From: Candidatus Altimarinota bacterium
GTDB lineage: Bacteria > Patescibacteriota > Gracilibacteria > UBA1369 > LOWO2-01-FULL-3
DNA: 9,513 nucleotides
Assembly: GCA_029939035.1 (NCBI GenBank)
Contig: JAOZTS010000040.1
Coordinates: 1-9,513 of the forward strand
Direction of reading: 5' to 3'
Of the stretch, positions 1 to 5,107 are shown piece after piece. Within the stretch, counting starts at the first letter, position 1. The number at the start of each line of letters is the position of its first letter. Under the pieces are notes generated by a model. That model was given only the letters and a program-made list of their open reading frames with translations. It was not told the DNA's origin and did not search any database. The position numbers and the translations under genes were made by a program.

Positions 1-1154
1 TCCTCAATATCCTTGTATCTCTCCATCATTCCGAGATCCTCAGCTACACTTTTGTATGTGATGTGTCCTTTGTAAGCATTTAATCCACGAGCAAACCGAC
101 CATCTCCAGCTAGTGATTCTTTGATCATAGCATCTGCACCCTCTTTTGCAATTTTCTTCAGATAAGGAAGAGTCGCAGTAGTCAGCGCCATTGTAGATTG
201 TCGACTAACCTGTCCCGGCATATTTGGAATACAGCAGAACAGCTTGTTATAAATTTCGTAAACAGGCTCAGTATGACTGCTACATCGTGATCCCCAGATA
301 CATCCACCTTGATCTATTGAAACATCTACGATCACAGTCCCATCTTTCATAGATTTCACTTGTTCCTCGCTCACAACTACAGGTGCACGAGTTCCAGCAA
401 CCAATACCGCACCAATTAGCAAATTACATTCTTTCAAAGCTTCATCAAAATTGTCTCCATTTGGCACAATCGCTTCAAAATTCTTACTAAGGACAGGCCC
501 TAAATATTCTGTCATTTCTTTGTTCAATCGGTCACAAACTTCTAAATTAATATCAAACAATTTCACCCGTGACCCCATTCCTGCAGCCATTCGCGCAGAA
601 GTTGCTCCAACAAATCCCCCACCAACAACTACAACACGAGCAGATGGAATAGTTGAGATTTTCCCAAGAGAAATTCCTCGACCACCATGCTTTTTCTGCA
701 TATATTCAGCACCATATTGAACTGCAAGAATTCCTGCAACCTCACTCATTGGCGCCAACAAGGGCAATTGCCCATTTTCATCCTCAACTGTCTCATAAGC
801 AATCGCAGTAATATTATTATTAGCTAAAACTTTCGTTAATCTCTTGTCCACTCCACTCAAATGTAAATAAGTAAACAAAGTTTTCTCCTTAAACTGTTCC
901 AACAAATTGTATTCCTCTGGTAGCGGTTCCTTTACCTTTACCAAAATGTCCGCCTCCCTCACTATTTCCTCAGGATCTCTCATCATTCTCGCCCCACATT
1001 CCACATATTCACTATCAGAAAATCCACTCCCCAGACCAGCAGCCTCTTGAACAATAACATCAAGTCCGCTTTCAACAAGTTCCCGAACACCATAAGGAGT
1101 CAGTCCAACACGATTTTCGTTGTTTTTGATCTCCTTGATCGTTGCAATAATCAT
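1..1154 (-). CDS. ald: Alanine dehydrogenase, 3' end cut by window edge
   Basis: NAD-dependent alanine dehydrogenase (L-alanine + NAD+ + water to pyruvate + NADH + ammonium), a cytoplasmic enzyme linking alanine use to carbon and nitrogen metabolism. The frame is open from the ATG at 1154 to base 1, giving 384 residues without a stop. The family is about 370-380 residues, so only a few C-terminal residues should be missing. Visible landmarks: N-terminal MIIATIKEIKNNENRVGLTP with the pyruvate-binding Arg15; KVKEP with Lys75; YLHLSG with the catalytic His near 98; a Rossmann nucleotide-binding VVVVGGGFVG near 174-183; and the SIDQGG motif with the catalytic Asp near 281. The end of the visible part (AYKGHITYKSVAEDLG) is also typical. 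It lies 49 bp downstream of guanylate kinase on the same strand. No Shine-Dalgarno precedes the start; a weak -10 (TACAAT) ends 15 nt upstream, so it may also have its own promoter. Confidence 0.95.
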   Translation of the reverse strand, partial: MIIATIKEIKNNENRVGLTPYGVRELVESGLDVIVQEAAGLGSGFSDSEYVECGARMMRDPEEIVREADILVKVKEPLPEEYNLLEQFKEKTLFTYLHLSGVDKRLTKVLANNNITAIAYETVEDENGQLPLLAPMSEVAGILAVQYGAEYMQKKHGGRGISLGKISTIPSARVVVVGGGFVGATSARMAAGMGSRVKLFDINLEVCDRLNKEMTEYLGPVLSKNFEAIVPNGDNFDEALKECNLLIGAVLVAGTRAPVVVSEEQVKSMKDGTVIVDVSIDQGGCIWGSRCSSHTEPVYEIYNKLFCCIPNMPGQVSRQSTMALTTATLPYLKKIAKEGADAMIKESLAGDGRFARGLNAYKGHITYKSVAEDLGMMERYKDIE

Positions 1155-1203
1155 AACTAAAAGAGTTAAATTGTAAACTGACCAAAAATTACAGCATAAA
1201 ATT

Positions 1204-1806
1204 TTACTCGTAAAGATCTTTTATTTCGTCGAGTATAATTGTTGTTACATTTCCAACACACTTATCAATCTCTCCCCACTTGTTTTCCACTTGGTAATCA
1301 CATTCATCAGCCTGCGCGATTTCTTTCAACGTACTATCCATTCTTTTTTGCAATTCTTCCTCACTCATTTCCCCACGTCTCAAAATTCTTCCCCTCAGAT
1401 CCTCAAGCGAACTAACTTTCATAAATATTGTCAGAAGATTTTCTTTCGGAATAAGATCTTTGATCGAATGAAACCCTTGCATATCAACTTCCCTCACTAT
1501 CACAGCTCCATCCCTCAGCGGCCCCAAAATATCCTCCTTCCCAGTCCCATAGAAATTATCAGAATGCACAACGGCATGCTCCAAAAACTCACCATTTTCA
1601 ATCATCTGCTCAAACTTCTTCTTCATCACAAAATGATACGAGTCCCCATCCTCTTCCCCTTCACGAGGATCACGAGTCGTATACGAAATCGGAAAAACAA
1701 ACCCAGCAAAGCTCTGCTTCAGTCTATTTATAACAGTCCCCTTCCCAGAACCGGAAGGTCCAACAATTAATATAAGTTTTCCAAGGTATTTCTCTTCTGA
1801 CGTCAT
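1204..1806 (-). CDS. gmk: Guanylate kinase
   Basis: ATP-dependent phosphorylation of GMP to GDP, an essential step of purine nucleotide synthesis in the cytoplasm. Numbering from the start at 1806 (200 residues): P-loop GPSGSGKGT at about 16-24; GMP-binding SYTTRDPREGEEDGDSYHF at about 41-60; FYGTGKEDI; and VREVDMQG, matching the family IDVQG element. The length is normal. The frame also contains an ATG at 1827, seven codons upstream. I prefer 1806 because a perfect TATAAT lies at 1818-1813 on this strand, between the two ATGs, with 6 nt between it and the ATG at 1806. Transcription from it would begin at or next to the A of that ATG, giving a leaderless mRNA. The start at 1827 has no ribosome binding site. 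Stop is TAA. The family call is certain; the start is likely but not proven. Confidence 0.95.
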   Translation of the reverse strand: MTSEEKYLGKLILIVGPSGSGKGTVINRLKQSFAGFVFPISYTTRDPREGEEDGDSYHFVMKKKFEQMIENGEFLEHAVVHSDNFYGTGKEDILGPLRDGAVIVREVDMQGFHSIKDLIPKENLLTIFMKVSSLEDLRGRILRRGEMSEEELQKRMDSTLKEIAQADECDYQVENKWGEIDKCVGNVTTIILDEIKDLYE

Positions 1807-1812
1807 GAGCAG

Positions 1813-1841
1813 ATTATACCCAACCATTGAAAAATTACCAT
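1813..1841 (-). promoter_or_regulatory. Candidate leaderless promoter of gmk
   Basis: On the minus strand a perfect -10 hexamer TATAAT occupies 1818-1813, exactly 6 nt from the ATG at 1806. The -35 position (about 1841-1836) reads ATGGTA and is poor. If the -10 is used, the transcript begins at about the first base of the start codon. It overlaps the divergent plus-strand promoter at 1827-1855. Confidence 0.5.
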
Positions 1842-1855
1842 AAATTTGCTATAAT
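1827..1855 (+). promoter_or_regulatory. Consensus sigma70 promoter of the non-coding RNA
   Basis: TTGAAA (1827-1832), a 17-nt spacer, then TATAAT (1850-1855) preceded by TGC, which makes an extended -10 element TGCTATAAT. This is the best promoter in the window. The predicted transcription start is near 1862 on the plus strand. No protein gene follows it, so it most likely drives the structured RNA downstream. Confidence 0.8.
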
Positions 1856-1874
1856 TAATCAATTCCTTTCAGTT

Positions 1875-1886
1875 TGTTCTTTAACA
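1875..1886 (+). promoter_or_regulatory. boxA-like antitermination element
   Basis: TGTTCTTTAACA, starting about 13 nt after the predicted transcription start, differs at one position from the rRNA-leader boxA TGCTCTTTAACA, which binds NusB-NusE. Such an element would help polymerase complete a long untranslated RNA. Caveat: GUUCUUUA at 1876-1883 is also fully complementary to UAAAGAAC at 1929-1936, so the stretch may simply be one strand of a helix in the RNA. Confidence 0.45.
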
Positions 1887-2027
1887 ATCCTATCGCAAAA
1901 CCTCGGTAAGAAAAGTGGGGTACCGCGGTAAAGAACCTGCACACCAACAAGTTCTCTATCGCTGCTCCCTACTTTTCGATAGCTTATCCCAACTACAAGC
2001 TACCGTTAAGCTCCCTCCTCGTGAGGG

Positions 2028-2108
2028 CAAAAACAAAAACAAACTCAACAAAAACAAAAACTTTCCCACTCATTCTTGTGGAAAAGCATCCGAAACAAAA
2101 ACAAAAAA
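2028..2108 (+). repeat. Three copies of CAAAAACAAAAA inside the ncRNA
   Basis: The 12-mer CAAAAACAAAAA occurs at 2028-2039, 2049-2060 and 2096-2107. The first two copies are 9 nt apart. A bulged hairpin (2062-2069 with 2078-2084) lies between the second and third copies. These stretches contain almost no G or U, so they should be single-stranded linkers in the RNA. They have the A-A-N periodicity that the distal face of Hfq binds in known systems; whether this organism has Hfq is unknown. Confidence 0.7.
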
Positions 2109-2276
2109 GAACGGCAAGGTGTTCTCCGTTCTAAAATAAACCACCAAACTGCGGTAGGGAGGCGTCTACACCTCACGCGGCACACGCCGCGAGAACCAAT
2201 TGTAGACAATGTAGGAAACTTATCGTTGGGTGTTTCCCGCAACTACCGCTCTTTAAAATAAAGAGCGAAATACGTT

Positions 2277-2358
2277 GGGGCGTCCGTTCCACCTCTGGTT
2301 ATAATCCCTCTCTGAGGTCTGCCATGTGCACACTTGATCGGATGCCCCTTATTTATTT
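2277..2358 (+). terminator. 3' stem and T-rich run ending the ncRNA
   Basis: A 10-bp stem (GGGGCGTCCG at 2277-2286 with CGGATGCCCC at 2339-2348, one G-U pair) closes a 52-nt interior containing a second stem, ACCTC 2291-2295 with GAGGT 2314-2318. TTATTTATTT follows directly on the plus strand. The other strand has no T-run after the stem, so the element is oriented to end plus-strand transcription. The large interior makes it an unusual intrinsic terminator; it may be a functional 3' domain followed by termination. Confidence 0.5.
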
Positions 2359-2393
2359 ACGAGCACATTGAACATGAACTCTTCTTTCTAGAA

Positions 2394-2424
2394 GTAAAAT
2401 AGTAAAATTTTTGGACTATTTTAC
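2394..2424. other. AT-rich perfect hairpin between the convergent ncRNA and ssb
   Basis: GTAAAATAGT (2394-2403) is perfectly complementary to ACTATTTTAC (2415-2424), with an 11-nt spacer. It lies between the plus-strand ncRNA and minus-strand ssb, where a bidirectional transcription barrier would be expected. Neither side has a clean T-run, so calling it a terminator is uncertain. Nothing else is seen between 2359 and 2469. Confidence 0.4.
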
Positions 2425-2469
2425 ATATCAAAAATAAAAAGCACCCACCCTAAGCTCCGCCAAATCAAT

Positions 2470-2958
2470 TTAGAACGGCAAATCGTCAATGCTCACATCC
2501 TCATCCTTCTTCTCTTCTTTTCCAGCAGCAACAGGTTCTCCCGCAGCAGGAGCCTCAGGTGCAGCAGCTGTTTCAGTTGGAATTCCAGCAGCTTCACGCT
2601 CCATTGGCGCTCCACCTCCACCTCCACGAGAATCCAACATAATCATATTATCAGCTGTAATTTCAGTTCTATATCTCTTTGTTCCGTCTTCACCTTCCCA
2701 TTCACGAGTTTGTAAACGACCTTCGATATAAACTTTTGAACCTTTTTTCAAATATTGACCACAAATCTCCGCCAATTTCCTCCATGCTACGATATTGTGG
2801 AAATCTGCTTTTGACTGTTTCTCTCCACTCTTATCAGTCCAGTTAAAATTTGTCGCCATACCAAAACTTGCTACAACTTGTCCTCCAGGAATCTGTTTTA
2901 CTTCAGGATCTCGAGTCAAATTACCTATCAATTGAACTTTGTTTAATGACATTGCCAT
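2470..2958 (-). CDS. ssb: Single-stranded DNA-binding protein
   Basis: SSB protects single-stranded DNA in replication, recombination and repair, and recruits partners through its acidic tail. From the chosen start (MAMSLNKVQLIG...) the protein has 162 residues. The OB-fold, about residues 1-110, carries NKVQLIGNLTRDPEVK, DFHNIVAWRKLAEICGQYLK, GSKVYIEGRLQTREW and the final YRTEITADNMIMLD strand. A Gly-rich and then Ala/Pro/Glu-rich disordered linker follows, ending in DEDVSIDDLPF, the partner-binding tip (canonical DDDIPF). The open frame extends 48 codons further upstream to 3102. That extension does not resemble an SSB N-terminus and overlaps the small membrane-protein gene at 3014-3187, so I start at 2958; the ATG at 2952 is an equal alternative. 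No Shine-Dalgarno is visible. Stop is TAA. Confidence 0.95.
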   Translation of the reverse strand: MAMSLNKVQLIGNLTRDPEVKQIPGGQVVASFGMATNFNWTDKSGEKQSKADFHNIVAWRKLAEICGQYLKKGSKVYIEGRLQTREWEGEDGTKRYRTEITADNMIMLDSRGGGGGAPMEREAAGIPTETAAAPEAPAAGEPVAAGKEEKKDEDVSIDDLPF

Positions 2959-3013
2959 AATTCGTTTGTTAATTTTAATTGTGCTCGAAAAATACCCCGC
3001 CCCCACTCTAAAC

Positions 3014-3187
3014 TCAATCCAACTTTTCAAAGTCACCTTGCACAACTTCCATGGGTGGTTTACAAACATCAATTTGCCAATACCTAAACACGATAAACCC
3101 AAACAAAAAACTTACAATTATGCTTGTAATTAAGGTAAAAATCGAAAACCATTGGTCCATTGATATTTTACGTAGTTCGTATAACAT
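3014..3187 (-). CDS. Small single-pass membrane protein, function unknown
   Basis: A 57-codon frame (ATG at 3187, TGA at 3016-3014), easily missed because it is short. The N-terminal part, MLYELRKISMDQ, is followed by one strongly hydrophobic segment at about residues 13-34 (WFSIFTLITSIIVSFLFGF...), then Arg-Tyr-Trp and an acidic hydrophilic tail containing a single Cys (about residue 42) and ending EVVQGDFEKLD. A start-proximal basic patch followed by a membrane span predicts insertion with the tail outside, but topology is a guess. An alternative start is the Met at residue 10 (3160). It lies 55 bp upstream of ssb on the same strand and is divergent from the methyltransferase gene, whose ATG is only 6 bp away. 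I do not recognise a family. The support is the organised hydrophobic/hydrophilic pattern and the fit to the otherwise empty gap. Confidence 0.55.
   Translation of the reverse strand: MLYELRKISMDQWFSIFTLITSIIVSFLFGFIVFRYWQIDVCKPPMEVVQGDFEKLD
3180..3185 (+). promoter_or_regulatory. Candidate -10 giving a leaderless methyltransferase mRNA
   Basis: TATAAC at 3180-3185 ends 8 nt before the ATG at 3194. No good -35 sits at standard spacing (TTGATA at 3160-3165 is only 14 nt away). If used, the 5' leader would be 0-2 nt. It overlaps the start codon of the divergent small gene. Confidence 0.35.
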
Positions 3188-3193
3188 GTTCGT

Positions 3194-4339
3194 ATGAATT
3201 TATATGCGTTTGAATTAGGAAGAAAACGACACTTATGCTTCTCCGAACTAATGTCAGTCCTGGGAGAAGAGAATTTTGTTGAAAAAAATAACGACACAGC
3301 AACTTTCAAGATAGATTTATCTGATCCACAAGCCATGCAAGACCGCCTCGGCGGAACTATTAAAATAATCAAAATCCTGGATAACAGCAAAGACCTCAAA
3401 GGTCCAATCGAGAAAATCCTGGAAAAAGACTTCAGCAACCACGAAGGAAAAATCCCATTCGCCATCAATATCCTAAATTTCAAGAATCCTAGACAAATTA
3501 ATATCAAAGAGTTATTAAGTTTTTCTAAAAAAATTCTAAAATCTTTAGGAAACAATGCTCGATTCATAAATAAAAACTTCAAAAACACTCCCCCATCCAC
3601 AATATTCAAGTCCCGAGTAATCGAAAAAGGCATCGACATCAACATCATCCGCCAAGATAACGGCTACGCAATAGGAAAAACAGTCTCAATCCAAAATATC
3701 GACCTTTATTCAAAAAGAGACTTCGACAAACCATGCCGTGACGCAAAAATCGGCATGCTCCCTCCAAAACTCGCACAAATTTTGATAAACCTGGCCGGCC
3801 CAGACACTTCCACAATCTACGATCCATTCTGCGGAACCGGAACAGTCCTGATGGAAGGATTGCTCATGGGAAAAACTGTCGTAGGATCCGACATCGGGTC
3901 GAAATTAGTAGACTACAGTCAAAGAAACTGCGAATGGCTCGAAAAAGAATACGAAACTTCAGCCTCATATAAAGTTTTCACAAAAGACGCACAAAAATTA
4001 GAATCAAACGACATTCCAAACGATCTTGATGCAATCATAACCGAAGGATACCTCGGGCCACCCATCAACAACACACCTTCCCCTGAAAGACGAAAGGAAA
4101 TCTTTGCAGAACTCACAGAACTCCACCACAACTGGCTCACAAACGCCCACAAAATCACTCCAGCGAACTGCAAAATAGTAATGTGCAAAACCGCCTACAA
4201 GGTCGGCGAAAAAATCGAACACTTCCCAGACTTCGAACTACTAGCCGAATCTGCAGGCTACGAAATCACAAAAACATTCACATACGAACGCCCAAACCAA
4301 ATCGTGATCAGAGATATCGCTATATTGGAAAAAATCTAG
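3194..4339 (+). CDS. THUMP-containing Trm11/TrmG10-type RNA methyltransferase
   Basis: Probable SAM-dependent RNA (guanine-N2) methyltransferase related to Trm11/TrmG10, which modify G10 of tRNA; 381 residues. The N-terminal half has the length and character of an NFLD-THUMP RNA-binding module (about 1-165). Then come YSKRDFDKPCRDAKIGMLPP (172-191), the family's linker motif; SAM-binding motif I DPFCGTGTVL (210-219); and acidic motif II GSDI (231-234). The catalytic motif IV position reads EGYLGPP (284-290), where the canonical family has DPPYG. The fold and lineage are clear, but the target base and exact chemistry should not be assumed from Trm11. The start at 3194 is the first ATG of the frame and lies 8 nt after TATAAC. 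The gene is divergent from the small membrane-protein/ssb pair, and tRNA-Asn follows on the same strand from its own promoter. Stop is TAG. Confidence 0.85.
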   Translation: MNLYAFELGRKRHLCFSELMSVLGEENFVEKNNDTATFKIDLSDPQAMQDRLGGTIKIIKILDNSKDLKGPIEKILEKDFSNHEGKIPFAINILNFKNPRQINIKELLSFSKKILKSLGNNARFINKNFKNTPPSTIFKSRVIEKGIDINIIRQDNGYAIGKTVSIQNIDLYSKRDFDKPCRDAKIGMLPPKLAQILINLAGPDTSTIYDPFCGTGTVLMEGLLMGKTVVGSDIGSKLVDYSQRNCEWLEKEYETSASYKVFTKDAQKLESNDIPNDLDAIITEGYLGPPINNTPSPERRKEIFAELTELHHNWLTNAHKITPANCKIVMCKTAYKVGEKIEHFPDFELLAESAGYEITKTFTYERPNQIVIRDIAILEKI

Positions 4340-4368
4340 TTGAAATAGATCGCGTGCTTGCGTATATT
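4340..4368 (+). promoter_or_regulatory. Promoter of tRNA-Asn
   Basis: TTGAAA at 4340-4345, 17-nt spacer, TATATT at 4363-4368. The -35 begins at the base immediately after the stop codon of the methyltransferase gene. The predicted transcription start is near 4375, giving a roughly 31-nt leader before the mature tRNA. Confidence 0.7.
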
Positions 4369-4374
4369 ACCTCT

Positions 4375-4390
4375 GTTCGCTTCGGCGAAC
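4375..4390 (+). other. UUCG-capped hairpin at the 5' end of the tRNA transcript
   Basis: GTTCGC (4375-4380), loop TTCG, GCGAAC (4385-4390): a perfect 6-bp stem with the extra-stable C(UUCG)G tetraloop, beginning at the predicted transcription start of tRNA-Asn. TTTAAAA follows, so it could instead be a weak terminator for the methyltransferase gene. It may serve as both. Confidence 0.55.
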
Positions 4391-4405
4391 TTTAAAACCA
4401 AATGT

Positions 4406-4480
4406 TCCCGGGTAGCGCAGCGGTAGCGCAGTTGACTGTTAATCAATTGGTCGCCGGTTCGAATCCGGCCCCGGGAGCCA
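4406..4480 (+). tRNA. tRNA-Asn (anticodon GTT), CCA encoded
   Basis: Full cloverleaf: acceptor TCCCGGG (4406-4412) with CCCGGGA (4470-4476); D-arm GCGC (4415-4418) with GCGC (4426-4429); anticodon stem GTTGA (4431-4435) with TCAAT (4443-4447, one G-U pair); loop CTGTTAA with anticodon GTT at 4438-4440; variable loop TGGTC; T-arm GCCGG (4453-4457), loop TTCGAAT, CCGGC (4465-4469); discriminator G4477; genomic CCA at 4478-4480. It decodes AAC/AAU. Its 3' end appears to have served as an integration site: an imperfect copy of the last part recurs at 5108-5140. Confidence 0.97.
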
Positions 4481-4484
4481 AAGA

Positions 4485-4501
4485 AAGAATTTCGAATTTT
4501 T
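4485..4501 (+). terminator. Weak AT-rich terminator after tRNA-Asn
   Basis: AAGAATT (4485-4491) can pair with AATTTTT (4495-4501) around a TCG loop, with one G-U pair, and the 3' arm is itself the T-run. It is weak by stem strength but well placed just after the CCA. Confidence 0.35.
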
Positions 4502-4517
4502 CGCATACAAATAACTA

Positions 4518-4546
4518 TTGCAAAACCCTGCAGTACTACGTATAAT
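4518..4546 (+). promoter_or_regulatory. Promoter of the toxin-antitoxin operon
   Basis: TTGCAA (4518-4523), 17-nt spacer, perfect TATAAT (4541-4546). The predicted start is near 4553, about 21 nt before the antitoxin ATG. Confidence 0.75.
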
Positions 4547-4574
4547 ACTAACAACAGCACTAATTAAAGTACTA
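4532..4574 (+). promoter_or_regulatory. Paired AGTACTA elements, candidate autoregulatory operator
   Basis: AGTACTA occurs at 4532-4538, inside the promoter spacer, and again at 4568-4574, touching the antitoxin start codon; the centres are 36 bp apart. Each contains the palindrome AGTACT. Phd/YefM antitoxins usually repress their own operon by binding short palindromes around the promoter. Assignment to this antitoxin is inference. Confidence 0.4.
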
Positions 4575-4831
4575 TGAATAATACTCTTACAGCAAACGAT
4601 CTTAAAACCAAAGGTATCACTTCCGTAGACAAGAATGCAAAAAAAGGCTTAGAAACAATAGTAACGATAAGAGGAAAAGAGAAATACGTAATAATCACAA
4701 CTACTGAGTTCAATCGTCTCAGAGAATGCGAATTAACAACCGCATTAATAGAATCTGAAAACGATATAAAAAAGGGGAAATTCAAAAATGACTCTATAGA
4801 AAACCACATTAAGAGAATAAAAAATGCCTAA
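4574..4831 (+). CDS. Phd/YefM-family antitoxin
   Basis: Antitoxin of a type II toxin-antitoxin pair; 85 residues, normal for the family. The N-terminal domain, MNNTLTANDLKTKGITSVDK, followed by ETIVTIRGKEKYVIITTTEFNRLRE, is the typical Phd/YefM DNA-binding and dimerisation fold. The C-terminal part, about 55-85, is charged and helical (ENDIKKGKFKNDSIENHIKRIKN) and is expected to wrap around and neutralise the toxin. The stop codon overlaps the toxin start by 8 nt (4824-4831), indicating translational coupling. Its own promoter and possible operator lie directly upstream, and no strong ribosome binding site is seen. The family call is firm from the N-terminal motif; no specific gene symbol is justified. 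Confidence 0.9.
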   Translation: MNNTLTANDLKTKGITSVDKNAKKGLETIVTIRGKEKYVIITTTEFNRLRECELTTALIESENDIKKGKFKNDSIENHIKRIKNA

Positions 4832-5096
4832 ACTCCTTTTTACAGAATCGTACGAAAAAAGGGCAGCAAAATTTCTAAAACGAAATCCTGAACTTGAAAG
4901 TCAATATACAAAAACCCTTAAACTACTCTCGAAAAATCCATCTCACCCTTCCTTAAGACTACATAAACTCAAAGGCAATTTATCAGTATTACATAGTGTG
5001 TCTATCAATCATTCTTACAGAATCACATTGAAATTTATTATTAAAAAAGACACGATCATTCCTATTTCTGTAGGCAAACACGACGAGGTGTACTAG
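4824..5096 (+). CDS. RelE/ParE-superfamily toxin (RelE/YafQ-like)
   Basis: Toxin partner of the preceding antitoxin; 90 residues. RelE-fold toxins of this kind typically cut mRNA in the ribosome A-site, while ParE relatives target gyrase. The sequence shows the compact basic layout of the fold: an N-terminal strand (PKLLFTESYEKRAAKFLKR), a helical hairpin with SKNPSHPSLRLHKLKG, and the core strands SYRITLKF and IIPISVGKHDEVY. The C-terminal G-x-HDEVY ending is common in RelE/YafQ-like proteins and carries a His/Asp pair of the type used for RNA cleavage. The gene overlaps the antitoxin by 8 nt and is followed, about 12 nt after its stop, by the tRNA-derived repeat. It looks intact. RNase activity is inferred from the family. 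Confidence 0.87.
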   Translation: MPKLLFTESYEKRAAKFLKRNPELESQYTKTLKLLSKNPSHPSLRLHKLKGNLSVLHSVSINHSYRITLKFIIKKDTIIPISVGKHDEVY

Positions 5097-5107
5097 AAAG
5101 GAAAAAA

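Larger units (their letters stand above)
1862..2358 (+). ncRNA. Large structured non-coding RNA, family not recognised
   Basis: About 490 nt between a consensus promoter and a terminator-like stem, with no convincing reading frame but dense self-complementarity. Helices seen by eye: 1876-1883 with 1929-1936 (8 bp), stacked on 1901-1908/1921-1928; 1956-1961 with 1977-1982; 1980-1985 with 1997-2002; 2013-2017 with 2023-2027; 1965-1972 with 2154-2161 (8 bp, long range); 2108-2114 with 2126-2132 (7 bp); 2164-2170 with 2201-2207 (7 bp) enclosing 2176-2181/2186-2191 (6 bp, ACAC loop); 2214-2219 with 2232-2237; 2247-2254 with 2260-2267 (8 bp); and 2277-2286 with 2339-2348 (10 bp). A-rich linkers separate the 5' and 3' halves. 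I looked for and did not find the RNase P motifs (GAGGAAAGUCC, ACAGAA), the tmRNA ends, or the SRP RNA apical GGAAGGNAGC loop. The strand is set by the promoter and by the T-rich run after the last stem. That an RNA is made is likely; its function is unknown. Confidence 0.7.

Noticed and set aside
2028..2108. Template repeat of a diversity-generating retroelement, suggested by A-rich AAC runs
   Set aside because: No reverse transcriptase, variable repeat or target gene is present in the window.
1915..2139. 74-codon plus-strand frame, and opposite-strand frames, within the ncRNA region
   Set aside because: Their Lys/Thr/Asn-rich stretches come directly from the CAAAAA repeats and the rest has no protein-like pattern.
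1862..2358. RNase P RNA, tmRNA or SRP RNA as the identity of the structured RNA
   Set aside because: The RNase P sequences GAGGAAAGUCC and ACAGAA, the tmRNA acceptor ends and tag frame, and the SRP GGAAGGNAGC loop could not be found on either strand.
2108..2481. 10-nt complementarity between the ncRNA (AGAACGGCAA, 2108-2117) and the 3' end of ssb mRNA (2472-2481)
   Set aside because: A match this short is expected by chance at appreciable frequency between sequences of this size, and the ncRNA segment is already used in a 7-bp hairpin.
2959..3102. 48-codon N-terminal extension of SSB
   Set aside because: SSB proteins begin within a few residues of the NKVxLIGNL strand, and the extension overlaps the small membrane-protein gene.
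3130..4222. Several minus-strand frames of 60-172 codons opposite the methyltransferase gene
   Set aside because: They are shadows of the real plus-strand gene, with no motifs and heavy overlap.
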